Part shown: positions 39,805 to 52,727 of the stretch, piece by piece
Position numbering within the stretch: position 1 is the first letter of the stretch
How the letters are laid out: every line of letters starts with the position of its first letter
NCBI RefSeq assembly: GCF_007293315.1
Contig: NZ_VLXZ01000018.1
Location: forward strand, 1-55,505
Reading direction: 5' to 3'
Length of the DNA: 55,505 bases
From: Alkalicoccobacillus porphyridii
GTDB lineage: Bacteria > Bacillota > Bacilli > Bacillales > Bacillaceae_D
Made by a program: the position numbers and the translations under genes
Notes under the pieces: model-generated
The model's input: only the letters and a program-made list of their open reading frames with translations
The model's database searches: none
What the model was told of the DNA's origin: nothing

Positions 39805-41883
39805 TTACTCTCCTGTTTGTTTCTTAATAATTTCTGCAGCTACGCTCTTAGGAACTTCTTCGTAGTGATCAAAGAACATAGAATATGTTCCGCGACCTTG
39901 TGTACGAGAACGAAGCGAAGTCGCATATCCAAACATTTCAGCAAGTGGAACAAATGCTTTAACAGTCTGAGCATTACCACGAGCTTCCATACCTTCTACA
40001 CGGCCACGACGAGCTGTAACGTCACCCATAATGTCACCCATGTACTCTTCAGGTACAACAATCTCTACCTTCATAAGTGGCTCAAGTAGAACCGGGTTAC
40101 ACTTGGTTTTAGCATTTTTCAAAGCCATTGATGCAGCAATCTTAAAGGCCATCTCGTTGGAATCGACATCATGGTAAGAACCGTCATAAAGACGAGCTTT
40201 AATATCGATAACCGGGAAGCCAGCAATCATACCGTTATCAAGTGCTTCTTCAATACCTGCTTGAACGGCTGGTACGTATTCACGAGGAACTACCCCACCA
40301 ACAATTCCATTCTCAAATTCAAAGCCTGCGCCCTCTTCGTTAGGAGAGAACTCAACCCATACGTGACCAAACTGTCCGCGTCCACCAGACTGACGAACAA
40401 ACTTTCCTTCAACCTGAGCAGATTGACGAATCGTTTCACGATATGAAACTTGAGGTGCACCAACATTCGCTTCAACTTTGAATTCACGTCTCATACGGTC
40501 AACAATGATATCAAGGTGAAGTTCACCCATACCACCGATGATTGTTTGACCCGTTTCTTCATCTGTGTGCGTTTTGAATGTTGGATCTTCTTCTGCAAGC
40601 TTAGCTAATGCCATACCCATCTTATCTTGGTCAGCTTTAGACTTTGGCTCAACAGAAAGGTGAATAACTGGCTCAGGGAAGTCCATTGATTCTAAAATAA
40701 CAAGGTTCTTCTCATCACAAAGTGTATCACCAGTTGTCGTATCTTTAAGACCTACAGCAGCAGCAATATCACCAGAGTAAACCGTAGAGATTTCCTCACG
40801 TGAGTTTGCGTGCATTTGTAGGATACGACCTACACGCTCACGCTTGTCTTTTGTTGAGTTCTTAACATAAGAACCAGAATCAAGCGTACCAGAGTAAACA
40901 CGGAAGAATGTTAGCTTACCAACATAAGGATCCGTCATTACTTTAAATGCTAGTGCAGAGAACGGCTGATCGTCACCAGGCTCACGAGTCACTTCTTCTT
41001 CAGAATCAGGAATGTGTCCTGTGATCGCACGTACATCAAGAGGTGATGGTAGGTATGCAAGAACAGCATCCAGCATAAGCTGAACCCCTTTGTTCTTAAA
41101 TGCAGATCCACAGATTACAGGGTAGAATTCAACATTACATGTTGCAGTACGGATAGCCGCCTTTAATTCTTCCTTAGAAATCTCTTCACCTTCAAGATAT
41201 TTAAGCGTTAACTCTTCATCAAGCTCAGCTACTGCTTCGATTAATGATTCGTTAAGCTTCTCAGCTTGTTCTTTATACTCAGCAGGAATTTCAGTTGTTT
41301 CCCATTCCTTACCAAGGTCATCTTTGTAGATATGTGCTTCCATTTCAATTAGGTCAATGATTCCTGTGAAATCATCTTCAGCACCAATTGGTAGCTGAAT
41401 TGGATGTGCATTTGCTTGCAAACGGTCACGAAGTGTTCCAACAGAATACATGAAGTCCGCACCTGTTTTATCCATCTTATTGACGAATACAACACGAGGA
41501 ACACCATATGTTGTTGCTTGACGCCATACAGTTTCTGTTTGTGGTTCAACACCCGACTGGGCATCTAGAACCGCAACAGCCCCATCCAATACGCGAAGTG
41601 AACGTTCAACCTCAACTGTGAAGTCTACGTGTCCTGGTGTATCGATGATGTTAATACGATGGCCTTTCCACTGAGCTGTTGTCGCAGCAGACGTGATTGT
41701 AATTCCACGCTCTTGCTCTTGCGCCATCCAGTCCATTTGAGAAGCACCTTCGTGAGTTTCACCAATCTTATGAACACGACCTGTGTAAAACAGGATACGC
41801 TCAGTTGCAGTTGTTTTACCAGCATCAATATGAGCCATGATACCGATATTACGCGTATCTTTTAAGGAGAACTCTCTTGCCAT
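39805..41883 (-). CDS. fusA: Elongation factor G
   Basis: 692 aa from ATG 41883 ([20 protein letters not shown]), preceded by AGGAAGGAG; the frame to 41904 adds seven unsupported residues. GTPase motifs [16 protein letters not shown] and NKMDKTGAD are present, followed by domains II-V. It drives translocation. Confidence 0.98.
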   Translation of the reverse strand: MAREFSLKDTRNIGIMAHIDAGKTTATERILFYTGRVHKIGETHEGASQMDWMAQEQERGITITSAATTAQWKGHRINIIDTPGHVDFTVEVERSLRVLDGAVAVLDAQSGVEPQTETVWRQATTYGVPRVVFVNKMDKTGADFMYSVGTLRDRLQANAHPIQLPIGAEDDFTGIIDLIEMEAHIYKDDLGKEWETTEIPAEYKEQAEKLNESLIEAVAELDEELTLKYLEGEEISKEELKAAIRTATCNVEFYPVICGSAFKNKGVQLMLDAVLAYLPSPLDVRAITGHIPDSEEEVTREPGDDQPFSALAFKVMTDPYVGKLTFFRVYSGTLDSGSYVKNSTKDKRERVGRILQMHANSREEISTVYSGDIAAAVGLKDTTTGDTLCDEKNLVILESMDFPEPVIHLSVEPKSKADQDKMGMALAKLAEEDPTFKTHTDEETGQTIIGGMGELHLDIIVDRMRREFKVEANVGAPQVSYRETIRQSAQVEGKFVRQSGGRGQFGHVWVEFSPNEEGAGFEFENGIVGGVVPREYVPAVQAGIEEALDNGMIAGFPVIDIKARLYDGSYHDVDSNEMAFKIAASMALKNAKTKCNPVLLEPLMKVEIVVPEEYMGDIMGDVTARRGRVEGMEARGNAQTVKAFVPLAEMFGYATSLRSRTQGRGTYSMFFDHYEEVPKSVAAEIIKKQTGE

Positions 41884-41916
41884 AGGGTATTTCTCCTTCC
41901 TCAACGGTTAGATAAT

Positions 41917-41953
41917 ATCAAAAAGCAAGAGTGTTTCCGCCCTGCTTTTTGAT
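41917..41953 (-). terminator. Hairpin between rpsG and fusA, possible attenuator
   Basis: ATCAAAAAGCA pairs with TGCTTTTTGAT (11 bp). On the minus strand the U-rich stem arm ends in GATATTATC, so it is only a weak terminator; it may instead mark an mRNA processing or stability site. Confidence 0.45.
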
Positions 41954-41974
41954 TGATAGTTTCTTATATAGATC

Positions 41975-42445
41975 TTACCAACGATAGTGAGCAAACGCTT
42001 TGTTTGCTTCAGCCATCTTATGCGTATCTTCGCGTTTCTTAACAGCAGAACCAGTGTTGTTAGCAGCATCTAGAATTTCATTAGCAAGACGCTCTTCCAT
42101 GGTTTTCTCTCCGCGAAGACGTGCATAGTTTACCAACCAGCGTAGACCTAAAGTAGTACGACGCTCAGGCTTAACTTCAATTGGTACTTGATAGTTTGTT
42201 CCACCAACACGGCGAGCTTTAACTTCAAGAACTGGCATGATGTTTTTAAGAGCTTGATCGAATACTTCCATAGGGTCGTTACCGCTGCGTTCCTTCACTG
42301 TATCAAACGCATTATAAAGAATGGTTTGAGCAATTCCTCTCTTTCCGTCAACCATGATACGGTTAATTAGACGGGTTACAAGCTTAGAATTGTAAATCGG
42401 ATCTGGTAATACATCACGACGTGGGACTGGACCTTTACGAGGCAT
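41975..42445 (-). CDS. rpsG: 30S ribosomal protein S7
   Basis: 156 aa from ATG 42445 ([20 protein letters not shown]), 6-7 nt after GGAGGGG; the upstream in-frame codon at 42463 falls in the ribosome-site region. S7 nucleates assembly of the 30S head. Confidence 0.97.
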   Translation of the reverse strand: MPRKGPVPRRDVLPDPIYNSKLVTRLINRIMVDGKRGIAQTILYNAFDTVKERSGNDPMEVFDQALKNIMPVLEVKARRVGGTNYQVPIEVKPERRTTLGLRWLVNYARLRGEKTMEERLANEILDAANNTGSAVKKREDTHKMAEANKAFAHYRW

Positions 42446-42481
42446 AGTTTCCCCTCCTTTCAAATATTAAGTGAATATCTA

Positions 42482-42946
<465 letters not shown>

Positions 42947-42964
42947 TCATGTTTAGGCAAAAGT

Positions 42965-43006
42965 AATGTTTTTGCCAAACGGAAGACACCGATCGGCAAA
43001 AACATT
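42965..43006 (-). other. 12-bp stem-loop upstream of rpsL
   Basis: AATGTTTTTGCC (minus, 43006-42995) pairs perfectly with GGCAAAAACATT (42976-42965) across an 18-nt loop. A second small hairpin ACCAC/GTGGT follows before the rpsL ribosome site. It lies between the ybxF stop and rpsL, where feedback on rpsL-rpsG would be expected, but I know no matching family. Confidence 0.55.
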
Positions 43007-43009
43007 ATA

Positions 43010-43258
43010 TTACTTCCTTAACGCAACAGTGGCTGCACCGACATCAATGCCGCAAGCTTTTCCAAGCTCTCTCATTGAGTCGACATATACAATCGGAATG
43101 CGTTTAGCCTGAGCTTTTTGCTCAGCCTGACTGACAACTCGGGTTTCAGCATCGCTGGCAACAACCAGTTCACTAACCAAGTCCTCATCTAACGCTTTAA
43201 GTGTCTGTTTCAAACCAATAAATGGATGTAATCCCTGTTCTACTTTTTCATAAGACAT
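43010..43258 (-). CDS. ybxF: L7Ae-family K-turn RNA-binding protein YbxF
   Basis: 82 aa, the length of B. subtilis YbxF. The conserved L7Ae core is present (LVVASDAETRVV, IPIVYVDSMRELGKACGIDVGAA). YbxF binds kink-turn RNAs and associates with ribosomes in growing cells; its exact role is unsettled. First gene of the ybxF-rpsL-rpsG-fusA-tuf operon with a strong promoter in front. Confidence 0.93.
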   Translation of the reverse strand: MSYEKVEQGLHPFIGLKQTLKALDEDLVSELVVASDAETRVVSQAEQKAQAKRIPIVYVDSMRELGKACGIDVGAATVALRK

Positions 43259-43300
43259 TTGTTATCCTCCAAAGCAAAAGGGCTTCAGGCACACTTTGAT

Positions 43301-43329
43301 ATCTTATCACCCTGATATATGAGTGTCAA
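43301..43329 (-). promoter_or_regulatory. str operon promoter upstream of ybxF (sigma-A)
   Basis: Perfect -35 TTGACA (43329-43324) and -10 TAAGAT (43306-43301) with 17 bp between. It lies in the short rpoC-ybxF spacer. Confidence 0.82.
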
Positions 43330-43345
43330 CCACTAGTTCCATTTT

Positions 43346-46300
43346 TTATTCCTGTGAAATCATTTCTTCGAGCATTGCTTCTGCCTGTGCTTCAGGTGTC
43401 TGCTTTGTATGCTCAGAATGGATGCTTAAATTACGGTAGCGCTGCATACCCGTTCCAGCTGGGATCAGCTTACCAATGATGACATTCTCTTTAAGACCAA
43501 GAAGCTCATCACGTTTTCCTTTAATCGCAGCATCAGTTAGGACACGAGTTGTCTCCTGGAAGGATGCAGCAGATAGGAAGGAATCCGTTTCAAGAGATGC
43601 TTTTGTAATACCTAGTAGTACCGGACGTCCTGTTGCAGGATTTTCACCGTTGATGAGAACACTAGTGTTTTCATCATTAAACTTCTGGATTTCAATTAAA
43701 GCACCTGGTAGAACTTTGGTATCTCCGGAATCAACCACACGGATCTTACGAAGCATTTGACGTACCATTACTTCAACGTGTTTGTCGCCGATTTCTACCC
43801 CTTGCATACGATAAACCTTTTGAACTTCTTTAAGAAGATACTCCTGTACTCCATTCATACCTTTAACCTTAAGAAGCTCTTTCGGATCAATCGAACCTTC
43901 TGTTAGAGGTTCTCCAGCTACAACGGTATCTCCGACTGAAACTTTTATACGTGAGCCATAAGGAATGGCATACGCTTTGCTTTCAAGAGAGCTTTTAACT
44001 GTGATTTCACGTTTATCGCCATCCTTGAAGTCAATGACTTCACCGTCGACTTCAGAAATAACCGCTTGCCCTTTTGGATTACGGGCTTCAAATAGTTCTT
44101 GGATACGCGGAAGACCTTGTGTGATGTCGTCTCCGGCAACCCCACCTGTGTGGAAGGTACGCATGGTAAGCTGTGTTCCTGGCTCACCGATAGATTGGGC
44201 AGCGATGATTCCTACTGCTTCCCCTACTTCAACATCGCTTCCTGTTGCCAGGTTACGACCGTAACACTTCTTACACACACCATGGCGTGTATTACATGTG
44301 AATACCGAGCGAATCGTGACCGCTTCAATATCAGCATCAACGATGACCTTCGCTGTATCTTCACCAATTAGACCGTTCTTACCAACAAGAACTTCATTTG
44401 TTTCAGGGTGACGAACGGTTTTGAATGCCACACGACCTACAAGACGATCGTAAAGCCCTTCAATCACTTCGTTACCTTCTTTAATTGCTTGAACCTGAAG
44501 TCCACGATCTGTACCACAATCGTCTTCACGAACGATGACATCCTGTGCTACATCAACTAGACGACGAGTTAGGTAACCTGAATCGGCAGTTTTAAGTGCG
44601 GTATCGGCAAGACCTTTACGTGCACCGTGAGTAGAGATAAAGTACTCAAGAACCGTCAGACCCTCACGGAAACTTGATTTGATTGGAAGCTCAATGATAC
44701 GTCCAGATGGGTTCGCCATCAAACCACGCATACCAGCAAGCTGTGTAAAGTTTGATGCGTTACCACGAGCTCCAGAATCACTCATCATGAAGATTGGGTT
44801 ACTGCGATCTAATGTACCCATTAGTTTATCTTGGATAACATCCTTCGCTTCACTCCAAATGGAGATCACACGATCATAACGCTCTTCCTCTGTGATTAGA
44901 CCACGACGGAATTGTTTTAAGATACGCTCTACTTTTTCTTCGGCTTCAGCAAGAATCACTTTTTTCTCTGCAAGAACAACGATATCAGCTACCCCTACTG
45001 TAATCCCAGCTTTAGTAGAATACTTAAATCCAAGATCCTTCATACGGTCAAGCATCTTAGAGGTTTCTGTAATCTTAAAGATCTTAAATACCTCTGCAAT
45101 GATGTTTCCTAAGAAACCTTTCTTAAACGGAAGAACAACATCACGTTCAAGTAGCTCCTTCTTCACATCGGTTGAGCTTGGTACAAGATACTTTTCCGGT
45201 GTTGCAACAGAAAGATTATAATCTGTTGGTTCGTTCATGTACGGGAACGAATCAGGCAGAATTTCGTTAAAAATCAGCTTACCAACTGTTGTTAGCATAA
45301 GCATTTTATTTTGCTCTTCAGTAAAGTTCGATTTTCCTAGTGAGGAAACCGGAACAGCTACACGTGTGTGCAGATGAACATACCCATTCTGATAAGCGAT
45401 AATGGCTTCATTTGTATCTTTAAACGTTGAACCTTGCCCTTTTGCATCAGCACGCTCAAGAGTTAGGTAGTAGTTACCAAGTACCATATCCTGTGAAGGC
45501 GTAACAACTGGTTTTCCGTCCTTCGGGTTCAGGATGTTCTGTGCTGCAAGCATCAGAATACGAGCTTCAGCTTGAGCCTCTGCAGATAACGGAACGTGAA
45601 CAGCCATTTGGTCACCATCAAAGTCAGCATTGTATGCTGTACATACGAGAGGGTGTAGCTTAATTGCGCGTCCTTCAACAAGGATTGGTTCAAACGCTTG
45701 AATTCCAAGACGGTGAAGCGTAGGTGCACGGTTTAATAGAACTGGATGCTCGCGAATGACTTCTTCAAGTACATCCCACACCTCAGGTTGAATACGTTCT
45801 ACTTTACGCTTTGCACTCTTAATATTATGCGCTAAGCCTTTGCTCACAAGCTCTTTCATAACAAAAGGCTTAAATAGCTCAAGAGCCATCTCTTTTGGTA
45901 AACCACACTGATACATCTTTAAGTGAGGTCCTACTACGATAACGGAACGACCAGAGTAGTCAACACGTTTTCCTAGTAAGTTCTGACGGAAACGACCTTG
46001 TTTACCTTTTAGCATGTGCGAAAGAGACTTTAATGGACGGTTACCTGGTCCCGTTACCGGACGACCACGACGACCATTATCAATCAAGGCATCTACCGCT
46101 TCCTGAAGCATACGTTTTTCGTTTTGAACGATAATGTTTGGTGCTCCAAGATCAAGAAGACGCTTCAAGCGATTGTTACGGTTAATCACTCGACGATATA
46201 AATCGTTCAAGTCAGACGTTGCAAAACGACCACCATCTAGCTGTACCATCGGACGAAGCTCCGGTGGAATAACCGGAAGAACATCAAGCACCATCCAAGA

Positions 46301-46969
46301 CGGCTCATTACCGGAGTGGCGGAAAGCTTCAAGTACTTCTAGACGCTTAATCGCACGTGTGCGACGTTGACCTTGGGCTGTAACAAGCTCTTCTTTTAGT
46401 GCATCTACTTCTTTTTGAAGGTCAATGTCAGCTAAAAGTTTACGAATCGCCTCTGCACCCATTTGAGCCGTGAAACCACGACCGTATTTATCGTAATACG
46501 CTCTATATTCTTTCTCAGAGAGCAATTGTTTCTTTTCTAAAGGTGTGTCACCTGGATCAGTCACTACATATGAAGCAAAATAGATGACTTCCTCCAAAGA
46601 ACGTGGAGACATATCAAGAACTAATCCCATACGACTCGGAATACCTTTAAAGTACCAAATATGCGACACAGGAGCAGCAAGCTCGATGTGACCCATACGC
46701 TCACGACGGACCTTTGCACGTGTAACTTCCACACCACAACGATCACACACTACGCCTTTATAACGGACACGCTTATACTTACCGCAATGACATTCCCAAT
46801 CCTTTGTTGGACCAAAAATTCGTTCACAGAACAAACCGTCCTTCTCAGGCTTTAGTGTGCGGTAATTAATCGTTTCGGGCTTTTTCACTTCACCTCTAGA
46901 CCATGAGCGGATCTTATTAGGTGATGCAAGGCCTATTTTCATATACTCGAAATTATTAACATCTAGCAA
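43346..46969 (-). CDS. rpoC: DNA-directed RNA polymerase subunit beta'
   Basis: 1207 aa. N-terminal zinc site [19 protein letters not shown], active-site [12 protein letters not shown] with the three Asp that bind Mg2+, the second zinc site CGTDRG...[13 protein letters not shown], and the trigger loop [16 protein letters not shown]. Start is TTG 46969, eight bases after AGGGAGG, as in B. subtilis. It is downstream of rpoB across a 119-bp gap with a hairpin. Confidence 0.98.
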   Translation of the reverse strand: MLDVNNFEYMKIGLASPNKIRSWSRGEVKKPETINYRTLKPEKDGLFCERIFGPTKDWECHCGKYKRVRYKGVVCDRCGVEVTRAKVRRERMGHIELAAPVSHIWYFKGIPSRMGLVLDMSPRSLEEVIYFASYVVTDPGDTPLEKKQLLSEKEYRAYYDKYGRGFTAQMGAEAIRKLLADIDLQKEVDALKEELVTAQGQRRTRAIKRLEVLEAFRHSGNEPSWMVLDVLPVIPPELRPMVQLDGGRFATSDLNDLYRRVINRNNRLKRLLDLGAPNIIVQNEKRMLQEAVDALIDNGRRGRPVTGPGNRPLKSLSHMLKGKQGRFRQNLLGKRVDYSGRSVIVVGPHLKMYQCGLPKEMALELFKPFVMKELVSKGLAHNIKSAKRKVERIQPEVWDVLEEVIREHPVLLNRAPTLHRLGIQAFEPILVEGRAIKLHPLVCTAYNADFDGDQMAVHVPLSAEAQAEARILMLAAQNILNPKDGKPVVTPSQDMVLGNYYLTLERADAKGQGSTFKDTNEAIIAYQNGYVHLHTRVAVPVSSLGKSNFTEEQNKMLMLTTVGKLIFNEILPDSFPYMNEPTDYNLSVATPEKYLVPSSTDVKKELLERDVVLPFKKGFLGNIIAEVFKIFKITETSKMLDRMKDLGFKYSTKAGITVGVADIVVLAEKKVILAEAEEKVERILKQFRRGLITEEERYDRVISIWSEAKDVIQDKLMGTLDRSNPIFMMSDSGARGNASNFTQLAGMRGLMANPSGRIIELPIKSSFREGLTVLEYFISTHGARKGLADTALKTADSGYLTRRLVDVAQDVIVREDDCGTDRGLQVQAIKEGNEVIEGLYDRLVGRVAFKTVRHPETNEVLVGKNGLIGEDTAKVIVDADIEAVTIRSVFTCNTRHGVCKKCYGRNLATGSDVEVGEAVGIIAAQSIGEPGTQLTMRTFHTGGVAGDDITQGLPRIQELFEARNPKGQAVISEVDGEVIDFKDGDKREITVKSSLESKAYAIPYGSRIKVSVGDTVVAGEPLTEGSIDPKELLKVKGMNGVQEYLLKEVQKVYRMQGVEIGDKHVEVMVRQMLRKIRVVDSGDTKVLPGALIEIQKFNDENTSVLINGENPATGRPVLLGITKASLETDSFLSAASFQETTRVLTDAAIKGKRDELLGLKENVIIGKLIPAGTGMQRYRNLSIHSEHTKQTPEAQAEAMLEEMISQE

Positions 46970-47044
46970 GGGGTCAACCTCCCTTTTGATTTCCGTATCT
47001 GTTATCTTTTCACTTTATCACTGCAGATCAAGCAGAAAATGAAA

Positions 47045-47075
47045 GCAACAGGGAAGGTTCTGCCTTCCCGGTTGC
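47045..47075 (-). terminator. Hairpin in the rpoB-rpoC spacer, partial terminator or processing site
   Basis: GCAACcGGGAAGG pairs with CCTTCCCtGTTGC (12 bp and one mismatch) with loop CAGAA, then UUUCAUUUUC on the minus strand. It lies 13 bp after the rpoB stop. rpoC has no clear separate promoter, so the structure must allow read-through. Confidence 0.55.
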
Positions 47076-47087
47076 TCATGCTATTCT

Positions 47088-50000
47088 TTACGCCTTTGTG
47101 GCACTAGGCTCAAAGTTCAAATTCAGCTTATCGTTTCCTTGTTCTTCCTCATCATCAAGCTCTCTCATTTCAATCTCTTCTTCGTTGCTTGAGAGCATTT
47201 TTACATCCATACCAAGTGATTGAAGCTCTTTAATTAATACTTTAAAGGACTCTGGAACGCCTGGTTCAGGAACATTCTCACCTTTTACAATCGCTTCGTA
47301 TGTTTTTACACGACCCACTACATCATCCGATTTCACAGTCAGGATTTCCTGAAGTGTGTAAGCAGCACCGTACGCTTCAAGTGCCCAAACCTCCATCTCC
47401 CCGAAACGCTGTCCACCGAATTGGGCTTTACCACCCAATGGCTGTTGCGTTACAAGTGAATAAGGTCCGGTTGAACGAGCGTGAAGCTTATCATCAACCA
47501 TGTGTGCCAGTTTGATCATATACATAATACCTACAGAGATACGGTTATCAAATGGTTCACCTGTGCGTCCGTCGTAAAGGACCGTTTTACCATCACGAGC
47601 CATACCCGCTTCTTCAAGCGTTCCCCAAACATCTTCCTCACGAGCACCATCAAATACTGGAGATGCTACATGAATACCAAGCTTACGAGCTGCCATTCCT
47701 AAATGAAGCTCAAGCACTTGTCCGATGTTCATACGAGAAGGTACCCCAAGTGGGTTTAACATAATGTCGATTGGTGTCCCGTCTGGTAAAAACGGCATAT
47801 CTTCCTCAGGTAGAATACGAGAGATAACACCTTTGTTTCCGTGACGTCCAGCCATCTTATCCCCTTCATGAATCTTACGCTTTTGTACGATATAGACACG
47901 TACTAGCTGATTCACACCTGGAGGTAGCTCATCGCCATCTTCACGATTAAAGATCTTCACATCAAGGACAATTCCATCGCCACCATGTGGTGCACGTAGA
48001 GAAGTATCACGTACTTCACGTGCTTTTTCACCAAAGATTGCATGAAGTAGACGTTCTTCAGCAGTTAATTCCGTTACTCCCTTAGGCGTAACCTTACCAA
48101 CTAAAATATCTCCGTCCTTAACTTCAGCACCCGTGCGAATGATTCCACGCTCATCCAAGTTACGTAGTGCATCTTCCCCTACGTTTGGAATATCACGTGT
48201 AATTTCTTCTGGCCCAAGCTTCGTATCTCTGGCATCAGATTCATATTCTTCAATATGAATAGATGTATACACATCATCTTTCACCAGACGTTCACTTAGG
48301 ATAATCGCATCCTCGTAGTTGTATCCTTCCCATGTCATGAAACCAACCATAACGTTACGGCCTAGGGCCATTTCGCCTTTTTCCATAGATGGTCCATCAG
48401 CAAGGATTTCACGTTTGTCTACGATGTCACCTTCAGCAACAATTGGACGTTGGTTATAGCTTGTTCCTTGGTTTGAACGAATGAATTTCTGCAGGCGGTA
48501 CTTATCAAGGTCACCCTTAACATCCTTACCATCTACTTCTTCAATACGACGAACCCAGATTTCTTTTGCTGTTACGCGTTCCACTTCTCCACGATACTTA
48601 GATACAACAGCCGCACCAGAATCTCTCGCCGATACATGCTCCATACCTGTTCCAACAATTGGCGACTCCGGTACAAGTAGTGGTACCGCTTGACGCTGCA
48701 TGTTCGCACCCATTAGGGCACGGTTGGAGTCATCATTTTCTAAGAAAGGAATACACGATGTCGCTGCTGATACTACTTGTTTAGGTGATACATCCATATA
48801 ATCTAAACGTTCGCGAGCAACCACTGTATTTTCTCCACGGAAACGAGCAATAATATTGTCATCTACAAATGCACCATCGTCTGTAAGCTTCGCATTTGCC
48901 TGTGCTACAACATAATTGTCCTCTTCATCCGCAGTTAGATAATCAATCTGAGCAGTTACTAAACCTGTCTCAGGATCTATACGACGATATGGAGTTTCCA
49001 TAAAGCCAAATTCATTTACCTTCGCATAGGAAGACAATGAGTTAATTAATCCAATGTTTGGTCCCTCTGGCGTCTCAATTGGACACATACGACCGTAGTG
49101 AGAGTAGTGAACGTCACGCACTTCAAAGCCTGCACGCTCACGAGTAAGTCCACCTGGTCCTAATGCAGAGAGTCTACGCTTATGCGTTAACTCAGCTAGT
49201 GGATTCGTTTGGTCCATGAACTGAGAAAGCTGAGAACTACCAAAGAACTCTTTAATAGATGCAATCACTGGACGAATATTAATTAGCGCTTGTGGCGTAA
49301 TCATATTCGGATCTTGGATTGACATTCTCTCACGAACCACACGCTCCATACGAGATAAACCAATACGGAACTGGTTCTGCAGAAGCTCCCCTACTGAACG
49401 CAAACGACGATTACCAAGGTGGTCAATATCATCTGTGTCCCCTACTCCATGAAGTAGGTTAAAGAAGTAGCTGATGGCTGAAATAATATCAGACGGTGCA
49501 ATGTGCTTCACATCACGCTCAACCATACCATTTCCGATGACATCAATCACTTGCTCACCTTCACGGTCGCTTGGTGCGTAAATCTTAACCGATTGAATTG
49601 TAACGTCCTCATCATCAATCACTCCGCCAGATACATAGACCTTTTTGAAGCCAACATTATTCTCAAGGTAAGGAATAATTCTGTCTAATGTACGACGGTC
49701 AAGGACGGTCCCCTCTTCAGCTAAAATTTCACCTGTGTCAGGGTCTATAAGAGTCTCTGCTAAACGTTGATTAAAGAGACGGTTTTTAATGTGAAGCTTT
49801 TTATTCATTTTGTAACGTCCAACATTCGCTAGATCATAGCGCTTCGGATCAAAGAAACGAGAATCAAGAAGACTCTTCGCATTTTCAACCGTTGGCGGCT
49901 CACCAGGGCGTAAACGCTCATAAATTTCAAGTAGTGCTTTTTCCGTACTGTCGGTATTGTCTTTTTCTAAAGAATTACGCAGATATTCGTTCTCACCAAG

Positions 50001-50630
50001 AAGATCAACCATCTCCTGATCGGAACCAAATCCAAGGGCACGCAAAAGAACCGTCACTGGTATCTTTCTTGTGCGGTCTATCCGGACGTAAACAATATCT
50101 TTCGCATCCGTTTCAAGCTCAAGCCATGCTCCACGGTTCGGGATTACAGTGGCGGTAAAGCCTTTTTTTCCGTTTTTGTCAGTTTTCTGACTGTAATATA
50201 CGCTTGGGGAACGAACCAGCTGTGAAACAATAACCCGCTCTGCCCCATTAATGACAAACGTACCGGTATCTGTCATAAGAGGGAAGTCACCCATAAATAC
50301 TTCCTGCTCTTTCACTTCACCTGTTTCCTTGTTAATCAAACGAACCTTCACACGTAGTGGAGCAGCAAACGTTACATCACGTTCTTTTGACTCCTCTACA
50401 GGGTACTTCGGTTCTCCCAGACTGTAGTCAATAAACTCCAAAACCAAATTACCTGTGAAATCCTGGATCGGAGAAATGTCCTGAAACATTTCACGCAACC
50501 CTACATCAAGAAACCATTGGTAGGAAGCCGTTTGAATTTCAATTAAGTTAGGAAGTTCCAATACCTCATTGATTCTCGCGTAGCTTCTACGCTGGCGGTG
50601 ACGTCCATACTGAATTAGTTGTCCTGCCAA
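47088..50630 (-). CDS. rpoB: DNA-directed RNA polymerase subunit beta
   Basis: 1180 aa, slightly shorter at the acidic C-terminus than in B. subtilis. The rifampicin cluster [20 protein letters not shown] followed by RLSALGPGG is wild type. The catalytic-centre region [13 protein letters not shown] is intact. The start is TTG 50630 (product [13 protein letters not shown]), five to six bases after AAGGGGTGA; GTG 50639 is part of that site. Its own promoter lies at 50865-50893. Confidence 0.98.
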   Translation of the reverse strand: MAGQLIQYGRHRQRRSYARINEVLELPNLIEIQTASYQWFLDVGLREMFQDISPIQDFTGNLVLEFIDYSLGEPKYPVEESKERDVTFAAPLRVKVRLINKETGEVKEQEVFMGDFPLMTDTGTFVINGAERVIVSQLVRSPSVYYSQKTDKNGKKGFTATVIPNRGAWLELETDAKDIVYVRIDRTRKIPVTVLLRALGFGSDQEMVDLLGENEYLRNSLEKDNTDSTEKALLEIYERLRPGEPPTVENAKSLLDSRFFDPKRYDLANVGRYKMNKKLHIKNRLFNQRLAETLIDPDTGEILAEEGTVLDRRTLDRIIPYLENNVGFKKVYVSGGVIDDEDVTIQSVKIYAPSDREGEQVIDVIGNGMVERDVKHIAPSDIISAISYFFNLLHGVGDTDDIDHLGNRRLRSVGELLQNQFRIGLSRMERVVRERMSIQDPNMITPQALINIRPVIASIKEFFGSSQLSQFMDQTNPLAELTHKRRLSALGPGGLTRERAGFEVRDVHYSHYGRMCPIETPEGPNIGLINSLSSYAKVNEFGFMETPYRRIDPETGLVTAQIDYLTADEEDNYVVAQANAKLTDDGAFVDDNIIARFRGENTVVARERLDYMDVSPKQVVSAATSCIPFLENDDSNRALMGANMQRQAVPLLVPESPIVGTGMEHVSARDSGAAVVSKYRGEVERVTAKEIWVRRIEEVDGKDVKGDLDKYRLQKFIRSNQGTSYNQRPIVAEGDIVDKREILADGPSMEKGEMALGRNVMVGFMTWEGYNYEDAIILSERLVKDDVYTSIHIEEYESDARDTKLGPEEITRDIPNVGEDALRNLDERGIIRTGAEVKDGDILVGKVTPKGVTELTAEERLLHAIFGEKAREVRDTSLRAPHGGDGIVLDVKIFNREDGDELPPGVNQLVRVYIVQKRKIHEGDKMAGRHGNKGVISRILPEEDMPFLPDGTPIDIMLNPLGVPSRMNIGQVLELHLGMAARKLGIHVASPVFDGAREEDVWGTLEEAGMARDGKTVLYDGRTGEPFDNRISVGIMYMIKLAHMVDDKLHARSTGPYSLVTQQPLGGKAQFGGQRFGEMEVWALEAYGAAYTLQEILTVKSDDVVGRVKTYEAIVKGENVPEPGVPESFKVLIKELQSLGMDVKMLSSNEEEIEMRELDDEEEQGNDKLNLNFEPSATKA

Positions 50631-50864
50631 CTGATTCACCCCTTAAATCTCGCGTTATAGTATCTAAAAAAGGCAACTCAAACATCTTACTTTGAAGTTT
50701 GAATAACCATTGTTCAAAAAAACTGACCTCACTTTACAATCAAACTACTTTTTTAGACGAAACTGATTATAGCAGTATAGCCAAAATTAATAGGCTATAT
50801 TCTTCCTAAAACAGTGTTTCTTCAGTCCTCAACTAGAAAAATAGGCAATTGTACGCATTAAATG

Positions 50865-50893
50865 ATAATACCACAAGGTCAATCATGAGTCAA
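50865..50893 (-). promoter_or_regulatory. rpoBC promoter (sigma-A)
   Basis: -35 TTGACT (50893-50888) and -10 TATTAT (50870-50865) with 17 bp between. The -35 overlaps the ybxB stop codon. It gives an rpoB leader of about 225 nt in which I see no strong terminator. Confidence 0.7.
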
Positions 50894-51492
50894 TTTTTTC
50901 TTGCGCGGATAATAAAATATCCTTTGTTTTTTTCTACGGTCTCTACTTCATCAAAGAGTTGACCCAGTTTATCCAGTGTTGAAGGAGCCCCTTGTTTTTT
51001 TTGAATAACAACCCAAAGCTCGCCACCGGCTTTTAAATGAGCGTGTGCCTGTTCATATAATGAAAATACTACTTTTTTGCCTGCACGGATCGGCGGATTG
51101 GTAACAATGGCCGCGTAATCTCGATGTGTTACATGCTCAAATTCATCACTTTCATACACAACAACATTTTCTATTCGATTCTGTCGTGCATTCATTCGGG
51201 CTAATGTACAAGCCCTCTCATTTACATCGATCAGATGAACTAGACGTTCAGAATCCTCTTTAGCAAGCGTTAACCCAATTGGGCCGTAGCCACAGCCCAC
51301 ATCAAGTAGATCTCCCTCTGTCTCAGGGAAGCGAAAGTGCTCAATCAGCGTTTTACTCCCAAAATCTACTTCATGCTTAGAAAAGACCCCACTATCTGAG
51401 GTGAGGTTCATTGTGTGACCACGCAATTGCGCCTTCCACGTTTTTTGATCACTTTGCACGCCTGGCTTCTTTGAATAATAGTGTTCAGACAT
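50890..51492 (-). CDS. ybxB: Class I SAM-dependent methyltransferase, RsmC-like (YbxB)
   Basis: 200 aa Rossmann methyltransferase. SAM-binding motif DLLDVGCGYGPIGL, acidic HLIDVNERA and the catalytic NPPI motif (IVTNPPIRAGKK) mark an N2-guanine rRNA methyltransferase of the RsmC type. It matches YbxB in length and in its position between rplL and rpoB. Its RNA target is not proven. Confidence 0.88.
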   Translation of the reverse strand: MSEHYYSKKPGVQSDQKTWKAQLRGHTMNLTSDSGVFSKHEVDFGSKTLIEHFRFPETEGDLLDVGCGYGPIGLTLAKEDSERLVHLIDVNERACTLARMNARQNRIENVVVYESDEFEHVTHRDYAAIVTNPPIRAGKKVVFSLYEQAHAHLKAGGELWVVIQKKQGAPSTLDKLGQLFDEVETVEKNKGYFIIRARKN

Positions 51493-51521
51493 CGTGACCC
51501 TCCATTCCTATGCCTATGGAC

Positions 51522-51553
51522 AAAAAAAGACTCGCTACGGCGCGAGCCTTTTC
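51522..51553 (-). terminator. Terminator after rplL
   Basis: GGCTCGC/GCGAGTC stem, loop GCCGTA, then seven U on the minus strand; 14 bp after the rplL stop. It limits read-through into ybxB. Confidence 0.85.
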
Positions 51554-51566
51554 TTATTTAGCTAGA

Positions 51567-51935
51567 TTACTTAACTTCTACAGAAGCTCCTGCTTCTTCA
51601 AGCTTAGCTTTGATTTCGTTAGCGTCGTCTTGAGAAACACCTTCTTTAATTGGAGCTGGAGCACCGTCAACTAGTGCTTTCGCTTCTTTAAGACCAAGGC
51701 CAGTTACTTCACGAACTGCTTTGATTACGTTGATTTTAGAACCACCAGCAGATTCAAGAATAACATCAAATTCAGTTTGCTCAGCAGCAGCTTCGCCACC
51801 ACCAGCACCAGCAGCAGCTACAGGAGCAGCAGCAGTAACACCGAATTCTTCTTCAATAGCTTTTACAAGATCGTTAAGTTCAAGTACTGTCATTTCTTTG
51901 ATTGCACCAATGATTTCTTCATGCGTTTTAGTCAT
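51567..51935 (-). CDS. rplL: 50S ribosomal protein L7/L12
   Basis: 122 aa: N-terminal dimer domain, Ala/Gly-rich hinge ([19 protein letters not shown]) and C-terminal factor-binding domain ([20 protein letters not shown]). Several copies form the stalk that recruits GTPase factors. GGAGG precedes ATG 51935. Confidence 0.98.
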   Translation of the reverse strand: MTKTHEEIIGAIKEMTVLELNDLVKAIEEEFGVTAAAPVAAAGAGGGEAAAEQTEFDVILESAGGSKINVIKAVREVTGLGLKEAKALVDGAPAPIKEGVSQDDANEIKAKLEEAGASVEVK

Positions 51936-52003
51936 TTGTAAATCCTCCTTGTTTTATAGGTTTTCACCTTTGGTTGTTTAATTATGGTTAGCAAGCAACG
52001 GTA

Positions 52004-52504
52004 TTAAGCACCTTGCTCTTCCTTTTGGTCTGCAACTGCTTTTGTAGCAAGTGCAAAGTTACGTACTGGTGCTTGAAGCACACTAAGAAGCATAGAAAGA
52101 AGTCCATCACGAGATGGAAGCTCAGCAAGCGCCTTGATTTGCTCAAGAGAAGCCACCTGACCTTCGATTACACCAGCTTTGATTTCTAACGCTTCGTTTT
52201 TCTTAGCGAATTCGTTAAGAATCTTAGCAGGAGCAATAACGTCTTCTTTACTGAATGCAATTGCAGTAGGACCTACAAGCTGCTCATCAAGAGCAGTAAG
52301 TTCCGTCTCAGCAGTTGCACGACGAGTCATTGAGTTCTTGTAAACCTTGAATTCAACTCCAGCGTCACGCAGTTGCTTACGAAGATCCGTTACCTGAGCT
52401 ACCGTTAATCCGCGATAGTCAACAACAACTGTAGACTGGCTTTCACGTAGCTTAGTAGCGATATCAGAAACAACCTGTTTCTTAGCATCGATGATTTTGC
52501 TCAT
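52004..52504 (-). CDS. rplJ: 50S ribosomal protein L10
   Basis: 166 aa, with [32 protein letters not shown] at the 23S-binding end and an Ala-rich tail for L12 dimers. ATG 52504 follows AGGAGGTG. Expression is controlled by the L10 leader and attenuator upstream. Confidence 0.97.
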   Translation of the reverse strand: MSKIIDAKKQVVSDIATKLRESQSTVVVDYRGLTVAQVTDLRKQLRDAGVEFKVYKNSMTRRATAETELTALDEQLVGPTAIAFSKEDVIAPAKILNEFAKKNEALEIKAGVIEGQVASLEQIKALAELPSRDGLLSMLLSVLQAPVRNFALATKAVADQKEEQGA

Positions 52505-52690
52505 ACATTACACCTCCTGATCATATGTTTGTTTACACCGCGCATAAGCATATAAAAAGCCCTCATGCAGACATGAGGGCGTATGGATTCCATTTAGAAG
52601 AATCTATCGCTTACCTCGGCAGGATATTAAGCTCAAAAGCCCCTGCTGTCTACGGTATAATCATTTTGTTTGTGCGTTCATTGCACACTC
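52505..52690 (-). ncRNA. L10 ribosomal protein leader with attenuator
   Basis: The minus-strand RNA from the promoter contains the L10 leader landmarks GTAGACAGCAGG and ATCCTGCCGAGGTAAGC, which pair through CAGCAGG/CCTGC. It is followed by a terminator hairpin GCCCTCATG/CATGAGGGC with a U tract at 52554-52580. In Bacillus, the L10-L12 complex binds this kind of leader. Confidence 0.85.
52554..52580 (-). terminator. Attenuator of the rplJ-rplL operon
   Basis: A 9-bp stem GCCCTCATG/CATGAGGGC with a 4-nt loop, followed by UUUUUAUAU on the minus strand. It lies 50 bp before rplJ. Confidence 0.85.
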
Positions 52691-52695
52691 CAAGA

Positions 52696-52724
52696 AGTAT
52701 ACAGATGAACACCCTTGTTGTCAA
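52696..52724 (-). promoter_or_regulatory. rplJ-rplL promoter (sigma-A)
   Basis: Perfect -35 TTGACA (52724-52719) and -10 TATACT (52701-52696) with 17 bp between, starting 3 bp after the rplA stop codon. Confidence 0.85.
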
Positions 52725-52727
52725 CGT

